In this document: positions 1 through 12,088 of the stretch, piece by piece
How positions within the stretch are numbered: the stretch's first letter is position 1
How the letters are laid out: each line of letters opens with the position of its first letter
Source of the DNA: Ustilaginoidea virens
Taxonomy: Eukaryota; Ascomycota; Sordariomycetes; Hypocreales; Clavicipitaceae
Assembly (NCBI RefSeq): GCF_000687475.1
Contig: NC_057318.1
Location: 2,232,001-2,296,000 of the forward strand
Direction of reading: 5' to 3'
Length of the DNA stretch: 64,000 nucleotides
Translations under genes and position numbers: made by a program
Notes under the pieces: model-generated
The model's input: only the letters and a program-made list of their open reading frames with translations
Told to the model about the DNA's origin: nothing
The model's database searches: none

Positions 1-1044
1 AATTAGCGTAATAGACTAATATATAGCCTACTAGGCCTTATAATAATCGTCTTTATCTACCTACTAAGGTTAACTATAAAGTTAAGGGATACCAGCAAAC
101 TAATATATTTACTTCCTACTCGTAAGTATAGGCCTTCTATAACGTAAGCATACTCTCTACCAGTTCGCGATTTATAGTATTACGCACTAGGATATAATAA
201 GGCTTCCGCTTCGAAGCATAAGCGAAACAAATACCCTTAAGCCCTACCTACTATTAGAAAAAAACAGATAACGATTAAAGAGAACCTCTCACCTTATTAG
301 TCATAACAACAAGCGGCTATATTAGCACCGCAGCATACATAGGAACGATACAGCTATTTTCGAGCTAGGCCAAAACCCAACTCTAGAATAGTAGGCATAT
401 CGAAAAATAAAAGATGCATAAAAACTACTATAGCATAATCGAGGCGGAAAAATAAAGGAAAATTCTTAGTAATTTTTAATAAGGAATAAAAAGGGAAGAG
501 GAAAGGAATCAAAAAGGTAGGGCAGGTAAAAGAGACTTTATACCGCTGTATACCCGCACTAGATTACTCGACCGTCCGCCAGCTGCCCTAACCTACATTA
601 GACGAAGCTAATAACAACAAAACGCGCGACTCACTGCGACACCGCCGCCCACCCAATACTAATATCACCGCCGCCTCCTATACCTAACAATATTGACCAT
701 ATCGGTTCCGATTCACACCCACCCTAGAGCCTAACCAATGCCTAATAACTAATAACTAATAACTACCAAGGCAAATCACCGCGCCTATCGAGGCGCGCCT
801 ACCACCCACACTTTCCTAGCCCTACCGCTAGACCTAGTCTCGCGCGATAGGATACCTCCTCGTAATGCATAGTAAACCCCCTTCGATTCCAAAGGGATAC
901 TATTGACCATAGATAGTATATAGGTTTTCCTCCCGGCACTCGGGTTTCCTATATAGATTAGGCATAGAGGTACTAGCACTAGGCTAGATGGGGGCTTATC
1001 CCCCCCCTAGATAGCTTAGCTAGTATAATATATATATATATACT
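1..1044 (+). repeat. LINE-A 3' end (ORF2 tail, 3' UTR and (AT)n tail)
   Basis: Bases 1-240 match, in inverted orientation, the 3' end of the full LINE-A at about 12910-13130. The following 0.8 kb matches its 3' UTR. The copy ends in an alternating AT tract at about 1024-1044, the tail expected of target-primed reverse transcription. The 5' part lies outside the window. Differences between copies are overwhelmingly transitions, as RIP produces. A 64-codon ORF on the opposite strand (785-979) is a by-product of this UTR and not a gene. The assignment rests on comparison between copies inside the window. Confidence 0.75.
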
Positions 1045-4000
1045 ACCCGGCTTAATACCGGGAGGCCTATATAATTATATTAAGAAAGCTAGGAAAGAAA
1101 CTAAAGGAATATTCTAAAGCGGGAGGCTAGAGACTAATATTTTTATTTAATCTGACCGGTAAAGTCCTAAAAGCTATAGTAGCATATTAGCTTACTACCG
1201 TCCTTAAGGAGGGTAACCTACTCCTAGACCTTTAGATAGGATATAGAGCTAATCGTTCTATAGATATAGCTTTTAGCACTCTTATAGAAATAGTTCGCAT
1301 AATATAGCACTATAGTAGGATCGCCTTACTCCTATAGCTCGATATATCCACAGCCTTTAATATAGTAAATTATACTTGATTTATCTATCTACTATTAGAA
1401 AAGGGACTACTACTATAGATCGCGGTATAAGTCTATGGCTTTACCGCCTCTTATATAGCGTAAATCCACTTTAAAGGCAAATTAACTAATAACCTACTTA
1501 TTACCGCTAGGGTCTTATAAGGGTCCCCCCTCTCTTTTATCCTCTTTTTAGTCTATATCGCATTACTCTATAAGAGGCTTAAAGAAATAGCTTTTACTAT
1601 TACCCTTAGGTTTATAAATAATACTAATATTATAATATATAAAAGGAGTATAAGGGAGACCTAGGCTTTACTCGAAAAGGTATAGAAGATCTATAATAAG
1701 TAGTCTAAATAAGCCGGGCTTAATTTTAACCTAAGGAAGAATAAGCTTATCTATTTTATATATACCTATAAGATAGACGAGATATTAATCCGATTTAGGA
1801 TTATAACGATCTAGCTAAAGTAGTATACTCGCTTTCTAGGGGTTGAGATCTACTATAAACTTTAATAGTATAAATACTATATAAAGATAGCTAAAAAGCT
1901 CGAGCGGTAGCAACTCACCCTTATAGCGATAGCGGCCTCTATATAGGGATATTAATACTAAGAGGCCCGATTAATCTATATATAGGTCATTCGTACTACT
2001 ATCGCTTTTAGTATAAGAGTCTAATATATCCCTACCGCCCCTAATAGGGTAATAAAAGGTATCGCAAAATTGCTAACTATAGAATAATTATCTTACCTCC
2101 GAATTATTATTAAGGCCTTTAAAGTTATACTAATAGATATCCTTAAGACTAAAGCAGCTATACTACCTATCGATTTATACCTAAACTATATCCGCTAGCG
2201 ATTTTTAAAAAAAATAGTAAAAATTAGGATAGCTAAGCGAATTAACCGCGCCTCTACTATAGTAGTAGTAATACTTTAATACTATTAGCAGAATAACTAT
2301 AAAGGACCTTAGATATATATCCCGTTCTTAGACCTTAACCTATAGCAGCTAATAGCTAAAGAATACCTAGCAAAAAAGTGGCTTACTAGATAATCTAAAT
2401 ATTAAGCCGCTATAAAAGCAAGATAGCAGCAATATAGGCCTATAGCAGCAAAAAGGGCCTTAGACTTTTAATCTATAGCTATAATAATTAAGCTCTATAA
2501 TAGCCTCCTTAAATATAAATCGGCTATATTTACCTAACTTTATACAAAAAAGATTAGGCTAAATTCCTTCCTTTACTAATACTAAATCCCTACTATACCT
2601 TTACCTCTCTACCGATATAGGGAGGCCCCTAAAAACTATTACTACTTAATCCTCTCTTGCCTAAAATATAGATAATAGCGCTAATAGCTATATAGGACCG
2701 GCCTAAGCCTCTTCTAAAACTGCTTAAGGATCTTTATCGCCCTAAATAAGCTAAGCCTTACCCGCTAATTTATATACTAGATCTTTAGCCTTAATTGTTT
2801 CGACTAATTCTAGCTCGCTTAATTACTCTAGCAACCTATCCCTATAAAGGCCCTAAAATGATCCCGACTAATTAATACTACCCCTAATATCTAATAATAA
2901 TAACCCGATGCAGGAGAAAAGAGATATAGTAGGCAGATAAAAGCGATCAATTTTTAGCTATTTTGCAATTATAATATTAATATTAGAGCCCCTCTCCCCC
3001 CCCCTCTTCCCCCCCCCCCCTGCTAGCCCCTATAGTAGCCCCTTCTTTTTCTCCCCCTTTTTCCCCTCCCTTTCTGCCGCCCTCTTTTGCCCTTAGGAGA
3101 TAAATAGCTTTAATACAGCTTAAATGCCCTTTAATGCCTCTACCTTATGCTCTTTAAGGTCTAGCGCCTTTTAGGTCACCCTAGAAGTAATACTCTCCTT
3201 TACTACTACTATTACTACTACTGCCTTCCCTTTACTATAGGCAGTTAATACCTATTATACCCTTAATTAAAGGGCGTGGTAGTTCTTAACTTATCTATAT
3301 TAGCACCTATCCTATATAGCCCCCGCACCTTATATATACCTCCCCCCCCCGCGGCTAATACCTTTTAGGCACCTAAGAGGGCGTAAATAAATTCCTAGTT
3401 CTTAAGAGTCTGCTTAAGGGGATAGTAAGTCTTCCCTACTATAGTATACGCGAAATATATTGCCTTAGGCCCTATATAGCATTACGCTATATTACTATCG
3501 CTTGAATATCGGTCGGATAAAGGGTCGATCGGTCGGGTCTTACCTTACTAAAAGCAGTATTAATAGTCAGGGTCTTTAGCCTATATAAAGTAAGGGTCGT
3601 AAGGCTATTTCTACGGCTCGCTAGGCTAATAAAGATAGGTTAGTAATACTAATACGGCAAGAGCAGGGAGTACCCACCCTTTTATCTAAAGACGCTAACT
3701 TCTTTAGCATACTATTATTATTATTATTATTGCTACTGCTATAGCTACTGCTGCTATTACTACTAATGCTTTTACTATTAATACTAATGCTGCTGCTACT
3801 GCTGCCGCTGCTGCTATTGCTTTTACTATTGCTATTACTACTACTACTGCTATTACTGCTGCTATTGCTATTATTATCGCCCTATCGTATAAGTTAGTAT
3901 TATCCTTATAGTGCTAGAGAACGGGGCTTAAGGGGATTATATATAGAAAAAATAATAGCCTTATAGAAAAGAAGAAAAAAGGATTAAAAAATTAGGGGGC

Positions 4001-4602
4001 ACCTGCACCTTTATATTTTCGCCCGATTAAAGGCTTTCGTGCCTTTTTTTTATACTTAGATTACCCTAACCCCTAACCTAATACCGCTTGCCTTCCACTA
4101 AGTACCCCCCTTATAGCCGACTCGCCGCCGATATAGCCCTAATAATAGAAAATTCCCTTACTCTTAATCTAATGCCCCCGCGCGATACGCATACTATATA
4201 GCCGGCGCGTATGCTGTGCAGCCGGTGCTGCCCTGCCTATATAACCTCTACCTTACTTTCGATTTATAATATACCGACTTAGGACTACCTTTCCCCTATA
4301 GATATTAGACCTACCTTTTTCCGGACCTATTTTTTTAGACCGCTCTCGCACTCTTCCTAATACTATCGCTAGGTATAATTTTAAGCGATAGCGTACCTAC
4401 CTTTTTTATATGCCGGAAACCCGTCGGCCCCCCTAAGGGCCCCCGACTTCCCTGTCGTTATAATTATATTAGTAGGAAGGGTTTTCCCCCCGGTCCTTAG
4501 GTTTTTCCCTTCCGGATTATCTGCCGGAGTACTAGATAGGCATTTCTAGCTTAGAATAGCCCCCTAGAGTAATTTAACAATAATAATAATAATAATAATA
4601 AT
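1045..4602 (+). mobile_element. LINE-B copy, 5'-truncated, RIP-degraded, (AAT)n tail
   Basis: Conceptual translation with many stops still shows LINE reverse transcriptase blocks. A DISTAFN-like block lies near 1345-1370, a GSPLSFILFLVYI-like block near 1525-1560, and the catalytic loop, expected F/ADD, reads INNTNI near 1612-1632. The C-terminal part near 2490-2580 keeps a LLKYKSAIFT/IRLNSFLY pattern, typical of the Tad-type region before the terminal zinc knuckle. The protein order and (AAT)n tail (about 4572-4602) match LINE-B at 18932-25273. The endonuclease and gag-like ORF1 are absent, so it is 5'-truncated. Every reading frame is broken and it cannot be active. Confidence 0.78.
3711..3885 (+). 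repeat. Imperfect trinucleotide tract (ATT/GCT family)
   Basis: About 170 bases consist almost only of the triplets ATT, ACT, GCT and GCC in tandem, inside the 3' region of the LINE-B copy. A shorter, complementary tract lies in the equivalent place of the other LINE-B copies (about 19493-19555 and 30105-30175). It is therefore an inherited microsatellite of the family's 3' UTR. ORFs across it are artefacts. Confidence 0.75.
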
Positions 4603-5262
4603 AGGGATTCTCTATCGTAGGTTCTTAGTAATACTATCTCCTTTAATTATTATTTTATAGTGGATTCTTAGTGGTATAGGTAGGGTGGTCGGTCTAAGTG
4701 GTGCAGTTATTAGTATGCCTTTAGTAGCGATACTAGCCTAGGTTATTCTAAAGGGGGTCTTTAAGGCAAAAGCTTTATTTATAGCGTTTTCTACTATTTT
4801 TTCTAGATTATTAGTTATAATAAGGTTCGAGTTTGAATTCGGGGTAGGGTTAGTTCGGTTAATATATTTAATGCTATTGACTAGGCTAGTAACAGTATTT
4901 TATATATTTCCTAGCATAGCTGCCGGGATATAGTCTACGATCTTTTAGTAATACTATTTAAGTATTTCGGTTTTTTCTCGGGTTCCTGCATTAGTTTGTA
5001 TAGTATTGCCGCTAATTCGTCTGTAATTATCGTTAGCGATAGTGATACGGTGGTTATAGTGGCTCGACTTAAGTCTACCCTTATTTCCTCTATCTAAATC
5101 TATAATTTCCGCCGCTTCGACTGCGCCTTCCTCCCGGTGCCGATATGCTATCGGCAGATGAGGCAAGATAAGGTAAGGAATTAATTTAGCAACTTTTTGA
5201 CTATTTTAGGGGTGTATTCACGCCGGTACCGAGGTACAGGCAAAATCGCGAAAACTTTTTTC
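4603..5262 (-). repeat. LINE-A 5' fragment (gag-like ORF1 and 5' UTR)
   Basis: This matches, in the same orientation, bases 18253-18913 of the full LINE-A, including the 5' UTR core GCGAAATCGCGAAAA in complement near 5245-5260. On the minus strand a 70-residue open stretch (4954-5166) is the N-terminal piece of the ORF1 (gag-like) protein, with no intact continuation. The LINE-B tail abuts it exactly at 4602/4603, so LINE-B probably inserted into an older LINE-A here. Confidence 0.72.
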
Positions 5263-6464
5263 AAGTTAATTTAACTATAAGATAATTGTATAATTAAGAC
5301 TATAGATACCGATATATATATTATAAAGGCAGAATCGTTTTAGCCCTTTTAGAAAACTAAAATAGCTAGCGTAATAAACCGGCATATAGCCTACTAGACC
5401 TTATAATACTTATCTTCATTTACCTACTAAGGTTAGCTATAAAATTAAGAGATACTAATAAGCCACTATACTTACTTCCTACCTATATGCGAAGGCTTTT
5501 TGCAATATAAATATACTCTCTACCAGTTTGCAATTCATAGTATTACGCTTTAGCTTTACCCTAGTTAATTTAGAACCGTATCGACTATAATGCGATTTAG
5601 CACTTATAATATAATAAGGCTTCTACTTTAAAGTATAAGCGAAATAGACACCCTTAAGTCCTATTTACTATTAGTAAAAGACAGATAATAATTAAAGAGA
5701 GCCTTTTACCTTATTAGTTATAATAACGAGCGGTCATATTAGCACTACAGTATATATAGGGATGATATAGCTATTTTCGGGCTAGATTAGGACTTAACTC
5801 TAGAACGTTTAGTATCTCAAATAATAAAGGGCACACAAAAGCTATAATAGCGCAATTAAGGCGGAACTATATATAAGGGAGTAAAGAAAAATTATTAGAA
5901 ATTTTCATTAAGGAATAAAAAGGGAAGAAGAAAAGAAATAAAAAGATAGGACAGGTAAGGGAGACTTTATACCGCTATATACCTGCACTAGATTATTCGA
6001 CTGTCCGCTAGCTGCCTCAACCTACATTAAACGAAATCAATAATAATAAAACGCGCGATTTACCGTAATACTGCCGCCTACCCGATATTAACGTTACCGC
6101 TACTGCCCCTACCTAATAATACTGCCTACGCCGGATCCGATTCACATCCACCCTAGAGCTAGACTAATAACTAATAACTAATGACTACTAATATAAGCTA
6201 CCGCGCCTATCGAGGCGCTCCTACTATCTATATTTTCCTAGCCTTGCCGTCAGACCTAGTCTTACGCGATAGGATACCTCTTTATAATATATAGTAAATC
6301 CCCTTTGAATTCGAAGGGATACTACTGATTAAGAACACTATATAGGTTTTCCTCCCGGCACTTGGGTTTCCTATATAGATTAGATATAGAGGTACTAGCA
6401 TTAGGCTAGATAGGGACCCATCCCCCCTAGATAGCTTAGCTAGAGTAATACATATATATATATA
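5263..6464 (+). repeat. LINE-A 3' end copy with (AT)n tail
   Basis: This is a second plus-strand LINE-A 3' end. It aligns with 1-1044 and with the complement of 12089-13250. It covers the end of ORF2, the 3' UTR from about 5649, and an AT tract at about 6447-6464. It is 5'-truncated and RIP-mutated with no open frame. Confidence 0.72.
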
Positions 6465-7295
6465 CCCCCAGTTCCTATTTACTATTAGTAAAAGGCAAGT
6501 AATAAATAATAATAATCTCTTACCTTATTAGTTGCAATAGCGGGCCGCCGCGTCGGCATTATAGCGCACATAAGAGTGATATAGCTACTTCTAGGTTAGA
6601 TCTGGACCTTACTTAAGGACATTTGGTATCTTAAATAATAAGGGTATATAAATAATAAACCGCAGTAGCGCAAATAAAGCGGAACCGCATATAATAAAGT
6701 AGAAGAAATTTTTAATAAGGGATATAAAAGGAAAAGAAAAAGGAATATAAAAGGTAAGGCCGGTAAGAGAGACTTTATACTGCTATATAACCGCGTCGGA
6801 TTACTCGACTATTTACTAGCTGTACTAATAGCTGTCCACACCCCAACCCACATCAGATAATATTAATAATAATAAATTATGCAACCTATCGCGATACTAC
6901 CGCCTACCCGCTACTAACGTTACTACTACCACTCCTGTATATGCGCTCCTAATAATACTGCTTATGCCGGATGTAATGCGCATCTACCTTAGAGCTAAAC
7001 CAATAATTATAAAGATACCAATATAAGCTATTACGTTTATTGAGGCGCTTCTATTATCTATATTTTCCTAGCCTTATTGTCAGACCTAGTCTTACGCGAT
7101 AGGATACCTCCTTATAATATATAGTAAATTTCTTTTGGAACTAAAGAAATACTATCAATAAAGGATATTATATAGGTTTTTCTCCCGGCATTCAAGTTTC
7201 CTATATAGATTAGGTATAAAGGCACTAGTATTAGGCTAGACGGGAACCTAACCCCCCCCTAGATAGCTTAACTAGAGTAATTAATATATATATAT
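6465..7295 (+). repeat. LINE-A 3' UTR copy, heavily 5'-truncated
   Basis: Only the 0.8-kb 3' UTR and AT tail (about 7271-7291) are present, directly after the tail of the previous copy. The left boundary is CCCCCAGTTCCTATTTACTATTAG, the same point where the UTR begins in other copies. It is either a very short LINE-A insertion or a non-autonomous derivative of the same tail. Confidence 0.68.
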
Positions 7296-7443
7296 ATATA
7301 GATAAAAACTTTTAATATTTTTTTTTAAAATTTAATATATTTATATAATACTTATTTAAAATTATTTTAGAGGTATTTTTTATATGAAAATATATTTAAT
7401 TAAAACTAAATCTAGTTTTTTTTTTTTAAATTTATAATTATTA
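7296..7443. other. Extremely AT-rich spacer downstream of VTS1
   Basis: About 150 bases made almost only of A and T, with poly-T and poly-A runs, lie between the repeat island and the VTS1 stop codon. It must hold the VTS1 3' UTR and poly(A) signal, but no specific site can be chosen. The composition suggests RIP has spread from the neighbouring repeats. Confidence 0.5.
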
Positions 7444-9407
7444 TTATACCTTGCCTTCTGCTCTGGCTTCTATGATTTAAGTTAGATAATATTTATTTTT
7501 AAATAAGATATTAATAATCATACCTCGAACTTGTTCAAAAATTTTTAGCATTTTTCTTCGTGCGCCAAGCGCATTTACTCCACGCTGTTCTAAAGCTTCA
7601 TCATTTAATTCAATTAGGTCCGTCCATTTCATATCCTTTAAATTGTCGGTATATTTATGCAGTCGTAGGCTGCGAAGCCAGCTTGGAATATCCTGAAGCA
7701 GTGTTGGATCGGTAGGGTCCTCTGGAGGCTTAGAACTACCCCGTCGTCCTCTAGGTGAGCGCCCACGGACTATATCGGAGTGGTCTGACAAATACCCCTC
7801 GTGTCCACTAATGCCTAATTGACCTAGATTCACAGACGGTATACCGCCGCCTAACAGCCCAGAGGAACCATCATAAGCACTTAAGAACCCGTTGTGTTGG
7901 GGTGAGGTGAAATGGGAAGCTGGGCCCAGCCCGCTATGAATAGCAATGCCTGGAGAGTTAGGCCGGGATCTCTGGCCGCCTAGACCCAGACTCTGTTGCG
8001 CTTGTATGGCAAGAACCTGTTCTCGGCTTAATACATGTCCATGCTCGTTAACCATGACCACGTTATTGCCAGATACGGTCACTGATTGGCCGGAAGGTGA
8101 TATTTGTGCGTGCCCACTACTCTGGGCATCGTTAGATCTCGCGCGGCGGTATTTGCGAACGTCATCGAGCGCAAACCGATTATTGACAGTTGAAAGAGCC
8201 GCAAGTTTCATTGCCGTAGCATTGGCTACCATATCAGCTTGGTTGGCACCTATGTTTCCCGTGCTAAACGTTGCTGCCATTGGCGTGTTGACCATGGATG
8301 CCCAACTACCACTTGTCGACTGATATGGAGACAAAAGGGGTAAATCAGAGGGATTCTTTTCAGGTGCGGTGAGGGCCGTGCTTTGAATACCCGAGCTGCC
8401 AGTCACTTGAAGTTGAGGAGACCTAATCCCTCCAGGTGCAGCAGGTTGTACAAATTGACCCATCGGCGTCTGCGCCGTAGACGGGTTGACGTTGACTTGA
8501 TCAGAGCCAGTCGCGCTACCCCATAGAGAAGCCGAACTCGTTGCTCCCATATCGTGAGACTCCTGAGTTCCAGATATAGGAAGGCGAGGGTCATTAGCCG
8601 CGGAGTTACGATTCGATGAGGGAGGATTACCAGTCTGCTGCGTAAATTTTGCTTTTTCGGTTGCAATGGCCGCTGCTGCGTCTGGAAACATGGCATTAAT
8701 AGTTGAAGTGTTCAGCCCTGAGTTCCGTTTGTTTGAAACTACAGCAGAGTGTCGGGAAAATGATTTACGCGTGGAGTCGACATTCAACTTGTTCATAGCA
8801 TCGCTCAACCGATTCGACATGGGATCTGCATTTTAATCAGTGGCTTGACTTACGGCAAAAGATCAGAACAAGGGTGCTATCATTCCCACAGACCTTTATC
8901 AAAATTTACAGGTGACAGGATCCCGGACAAAGGGTGATTTTTACCCATTTGTTGGAGAACCTGAATGAAAAACCGTATTTGGACTTGGGTTGTTTGTTGC
9001 AAGAGAGCATACAAAGCGGCCGTTCGCTCGGCTTCACTCAGAACCCGGAACCATTGCTCTATGGCACTCAATTCATCTTTGAAATCTTTATCCAATGTGG
9101 CCGCAGCCATTTCCTCCAGAGTTGTCTCGTACTGGTCGATGTCGGCAATCCATTGTTGTGCAATTTTGTCTTGCGAGTCGTTTTCCATATTATTGTGGCC
9201 ATGTACTTGTTGAGGTTGCCCATAAAAATCAGAAGAAGGTCGGATGCGGGTTGCGGATGATCCAGGGAGGGTAGCCATATCGGCGGATGCTCGAAGCGAG
9301 CTCCCGGTTCCGATGGCTCGCGATGGAGGCGGACGAAGCGAGCAGGAGCTATTAGCCTCTGGACTGCTATTTCGGTTTCCGACGAGGTTACCGGACATGC
9401 TGATCAT
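7444..9407 (-). CDS. VTS1: VTS1, SAM-domain post-transcriptional regulator
   Basis: I assemble three exons: 9407-8894, 8825-7524 and 7469-7444, with introns of 68 bp (8893-8826) and 54 bp (7523-7470). The frame runs 613 codons to TAA. The second intron has a clear CTAAC branch site; its splicing restores the expected C terminus EAREGK-like (EARAEGKV) after the SAM domain. The N-terminal part (about residues 70-170) is the conserved alpha-helical Vts1 region with [11 protein letters not shown] and ending SPVNFDK. The middle (174-545) is low-complexity, rich in Ser, Asn and Gly. The SAM domain is at about residues 550-605 ([14 protein letters not shown] through [13 protein letters not shown]). 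In yeast this domain binds CNGG-loop hairpins in mRNAs and recruits Ccr4-Not deadenylase in the cytoplasm. The start may be the second Met at 9398, which fits homologues I recall. The gene is alone in a repeat island yet undamaged. Confidence 0.95.
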
Positions 9408-9840
9408 TTCTGATGCTCTGTTTGGGTTGTGTACAAAGCACGAACTTTGTTAATGTCTCTTGACGGGTTGTGGGGTCGAAAAGCTCGCCAAAAATTCTTG
9501 CGTCGACTCCTGCAGTGAGTGACTGGCTGACCTTAAAGGAGTCTCGAGATAGCACTTAACGAGCTAATACATGTCCACAAATCAAGACTGGTGTGACTGA
9601 GGAAGAGTTACTTATTGTTTGATAACAGACAGAACTAAGGCTGTGTTCGCAGCTGTAAAGTTCTGTTTAAATGAATAGCTGAAGACTCACAAGACAAAAA
9701 GAGCGCAAGCACGAAACAAGCGATGTCTGCTTCTAGGCAAGGGAATGGGATTACTTATTGCGCTGACTTTAAGTTAAAGTCCTGTTTAAAAACTGGGATA
9801 CAGTAGAATAGAATATATTTAAATATATGTATTATAATGG
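9408..9840. other. VTS1 upstream region, no gene seen
   Basis: This single-copy-looking sequence of ordinary base composition must contain the VTS1 promoter and 5' UTR. No ORF over about 40 codons looks real and I see no unambiguous core promoter element. Confidence 0.5.
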
Positions 9841-10374
9841 AAGTACCTAGATCTGGATATAGTAAATGTAAGTTTTTTTACAATAAGGGTTTAGTAAGAG
9901 CTTATTATTATTAGTAAAAAAAAAAGCAAGATCTAATTAAATAATTATATATTAATAATATATTAAAATTCTTAAGTAAAATAAAAATATATTATATAGC
10001 AAAAATATTTTTAAAATTTCACCCGCATCTTCGTACTAGCAAAATAATATTATTAAATACTTAAAAAGTAAATAAATCAACATTTTATTTTACTTTATTT
10101 TATATATTATTAGTAGGCATTATAATAAAAACTTTTCGCATTTACCCGTATTATAGTACCAGCATAAATTCATCTCTAAAACATTAGAAAATTGAATAAA
10201 TCAATTCCTTATGCTATTTTCCTCTATCTGCTGATAGCGTATCAGCCCTAAAAGGTAGGTATAGCTAAGATAGCTGAAATTATAGACTTAAATAAAGTAA
10301 ATAAAAACAGACTTAAAATAAATACCTATAAATAATAAATTACTAAAGCAACTAGTAAGATTCTTATTCAAATT
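9841..10374. other. AT-rich intergenic DNA, unidentified
   Basis: The sequence is very AT-rich with no coding signal and no match to other repeats in the window. It is probably an old RIP-mutated repeat beyond recognition. Confidence 0.4.
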
Positions 10375-10495
10375 TTAAAGATTAATATAAAGTAAAGTCT
10401 TACTAGCTAGCTATATGACATAAAACTGTCTGCAACTTATAATTTAATCTTAATATAAATATTAGATTTATCACTAAGTTCTAAGACTATACAAT
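10375..10495. repeat. Degenerate Copia-2 LTR fragment
   Basis: About 120 bases align with the first 130 bases of the Copia-2 LTR at 33832-33960. The shared blocks are CTTACTAGCTAGCTA, AAACTGTCTGC, and TATAAATA-T-AGATTT followed by CACTAAGT-CTAAGACTATAC. The differences are mostly C-to-T or G-to-A. This is an old relic of the family whose young member sits at 33832-39146. Confidence 0.7.
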
Positions 10496-10745
10496 ATCAC
10501 GGACTCGGGCTATGCCCGTATTATAGATTAGCTAAGGCTCGGGCTGCGCCCGTGCCTAGCCTAGGACAGATTATATAAGACAGACGTACGGGCGATAGGA
10601 CAATACTAGGGCTCTAGTCCGCGCTACATACGGATATATATAGACTGCAAAAGGGACCTAATTCGGGCTTTTCTCCCTTTCTCCTTAGTTTTATTAATAC
10701 ATCCGATTAACGCCTATTTGCAGTTGCCCTAGGGCTAGTCTATTA
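10496..10745. repeat. Paired-palindrome repeat, copy 1
   Basis: Two GC-rich near-palindromes lie in tandem: GGACTCGGGCTATGCCCGT near 10501-10519 and GGCTCGGGCTGCGCCCGTGCC near 10536-10556. A conserved run ends in GGG..CTTTTCTCCCTTTCTCCTTAG. The same layout recurs at 54832-55077. It is probably an LTR or other short repeat of an unidentified element. The stem can pair as CGGGC-TGC-GCCCG. Confidence 0.6.
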
Positions 10746-11233
10746 TAATTGATAAAACTCTCTTAACCCTTATTGTTATATTATATACAACTGCCGATAA
10801 TAGATATAGACCCCTCATAGAATATTATAGGCTCGATCAATGCCTAACGCACCTCCGCTTGCTAATAGGCCGCGCAAATAGACTTAATTATAAATACTAT
10901 AAAATTACTTAATATAAGGTTCTAAGAATAGCTATCCTAAAGCTAAAAGAATAAGCGCTAGATATACGCTTAGGCTAAGCAGACCGAGTATTAGATATAG
11001 GCTCTTATTGACTAAATATAATAATAACTATTGTTAATACCTATATCGACCTTAGATTGATTTTAAACCGATTTTATCTTAATCCTAAAGGAAACCTGAT
11101 AAAAATATAAGCTAATACCAGTCGGGGAACCCTTTAATAGTAAAAAGGCTATATTTACCGTATAAAAGACCTTTATAGAATATAAATTAGAGATCGACTA
11201 GGATGTTATTAATAATAATAAGATCTAATAGAT
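10746..11233. other. Unidentified AT-rich sequence, possibly an element interior
   Basis: No family is recognisable. A degenerate plus-strand translation has long low-stop stretches, but I cannot name a domain. It may be the interior of the element whose terminal repeat is at 10496-10745. Confidence 0.3.
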
Positions 11234-12032
11234 ACATATATATATATTACCCTAGCTAAGCTATCTAGGGGGGATGGGTTCCTATCTAGCCTAGTGCTAA
11301 TACCTCTATGTCTAATCTATATAGGAAACCTAAGTGCTGGGAGGAAAACCTATATATTATCCGTAGTCAATAGTATCCCTTCGAATTCAAAGGGGATTTA
11401 CTATATATTATAAGGAGGTGTCTTATCGCGTAGGACTAGGTCTAGCGGCAGGGCTAGGAAAGTATAGATAGTAAAAACGCCTTAATAGGCGCGGTAGCTT
11501 ACATTAGTGGTTATTGGTTTGGCTCTAGGGTAGGTATGCATCGGGTCCGACATAGGCAGTATTATTGGGCAAGGGTGGTAATGGTAACGTTAATATCGGG
11601 TAGGCGGCAGTAATGCAATAAATTGTGCATTTTATTATTATGGATTTCGTCTAATATAAGTTAGGGCAGCTAGCAGATGATCGAGTGATCTAATATGAGC
11701 ATATAGCGGTATAAAGTCTCCCTTACCTGCCCTACCTTTTTATTTCCTTTTCTCTTCCCTTTTTATTCCTTATTAAAAATTACTAAAAATTTTCCTTCAC
11801 TCTTTTATATATGGCTCCGCCTTAATTGCACTGCTGTAGCTTTTATATACCCTTTATTCTTTGAGATGCTAAATATTCTAAAGTTAAGTCTTAGTCTAGC
11901 TTGAAAATAGCTATATTATCCCTATATACGCTATAGTGCTAATATAGCCGCTCGTTATTATAACTAATAGGGTAAGAGGTTCTTTTCAATTATTATCTAT
12001 TTTTTGCTAATAATAGGTAAGACTTGGGGGTG
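11234..12032 (-). repeat. LINE-A 3' UTR copy, heavily 5'-truncated
   Basis: This is the complement of the 0.8-kb UTR family, with its AT tail at 11234-11250 and its start at GGGGGTGC near 12025-12032. It is a fifth copy of this sequence, without any ORF2 remnant. Confidence 0.7.
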
Positions 12033-12088
12033 CTTATTATTATTATTATTATTAAATTACGCTAGAGGCTATTTAGAGCTAAATAACC
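12033..12088 (-). repeat. LINE-B (AAT)n tail fragment
   Basis: A TTA repeat followed by AAATTACGCTAGAGGCTATTT and GAGCTAAATAACC matches the LINE-B 3' terminus at 29503-29555. It is a 55-base scrap trapped between two LINE-A 3' ends. Confidence 0.65.

Noticed and set aside
785..979. A 64-codon ORF that recurs at 12158-12352 and looks conserved
   Set aside because: It is antisense within the LINE-A 3' UTR. All differences between the copies are explained by transitions and are not biased to synonymous sites, and other UTR copies have it broken.
7946..8323. A 125-codon plus-strand ORF and others at 8934-9453
   Set aside because: They lie antisense to VTS1 exons, with no domains, and VTS1 coding is certain.
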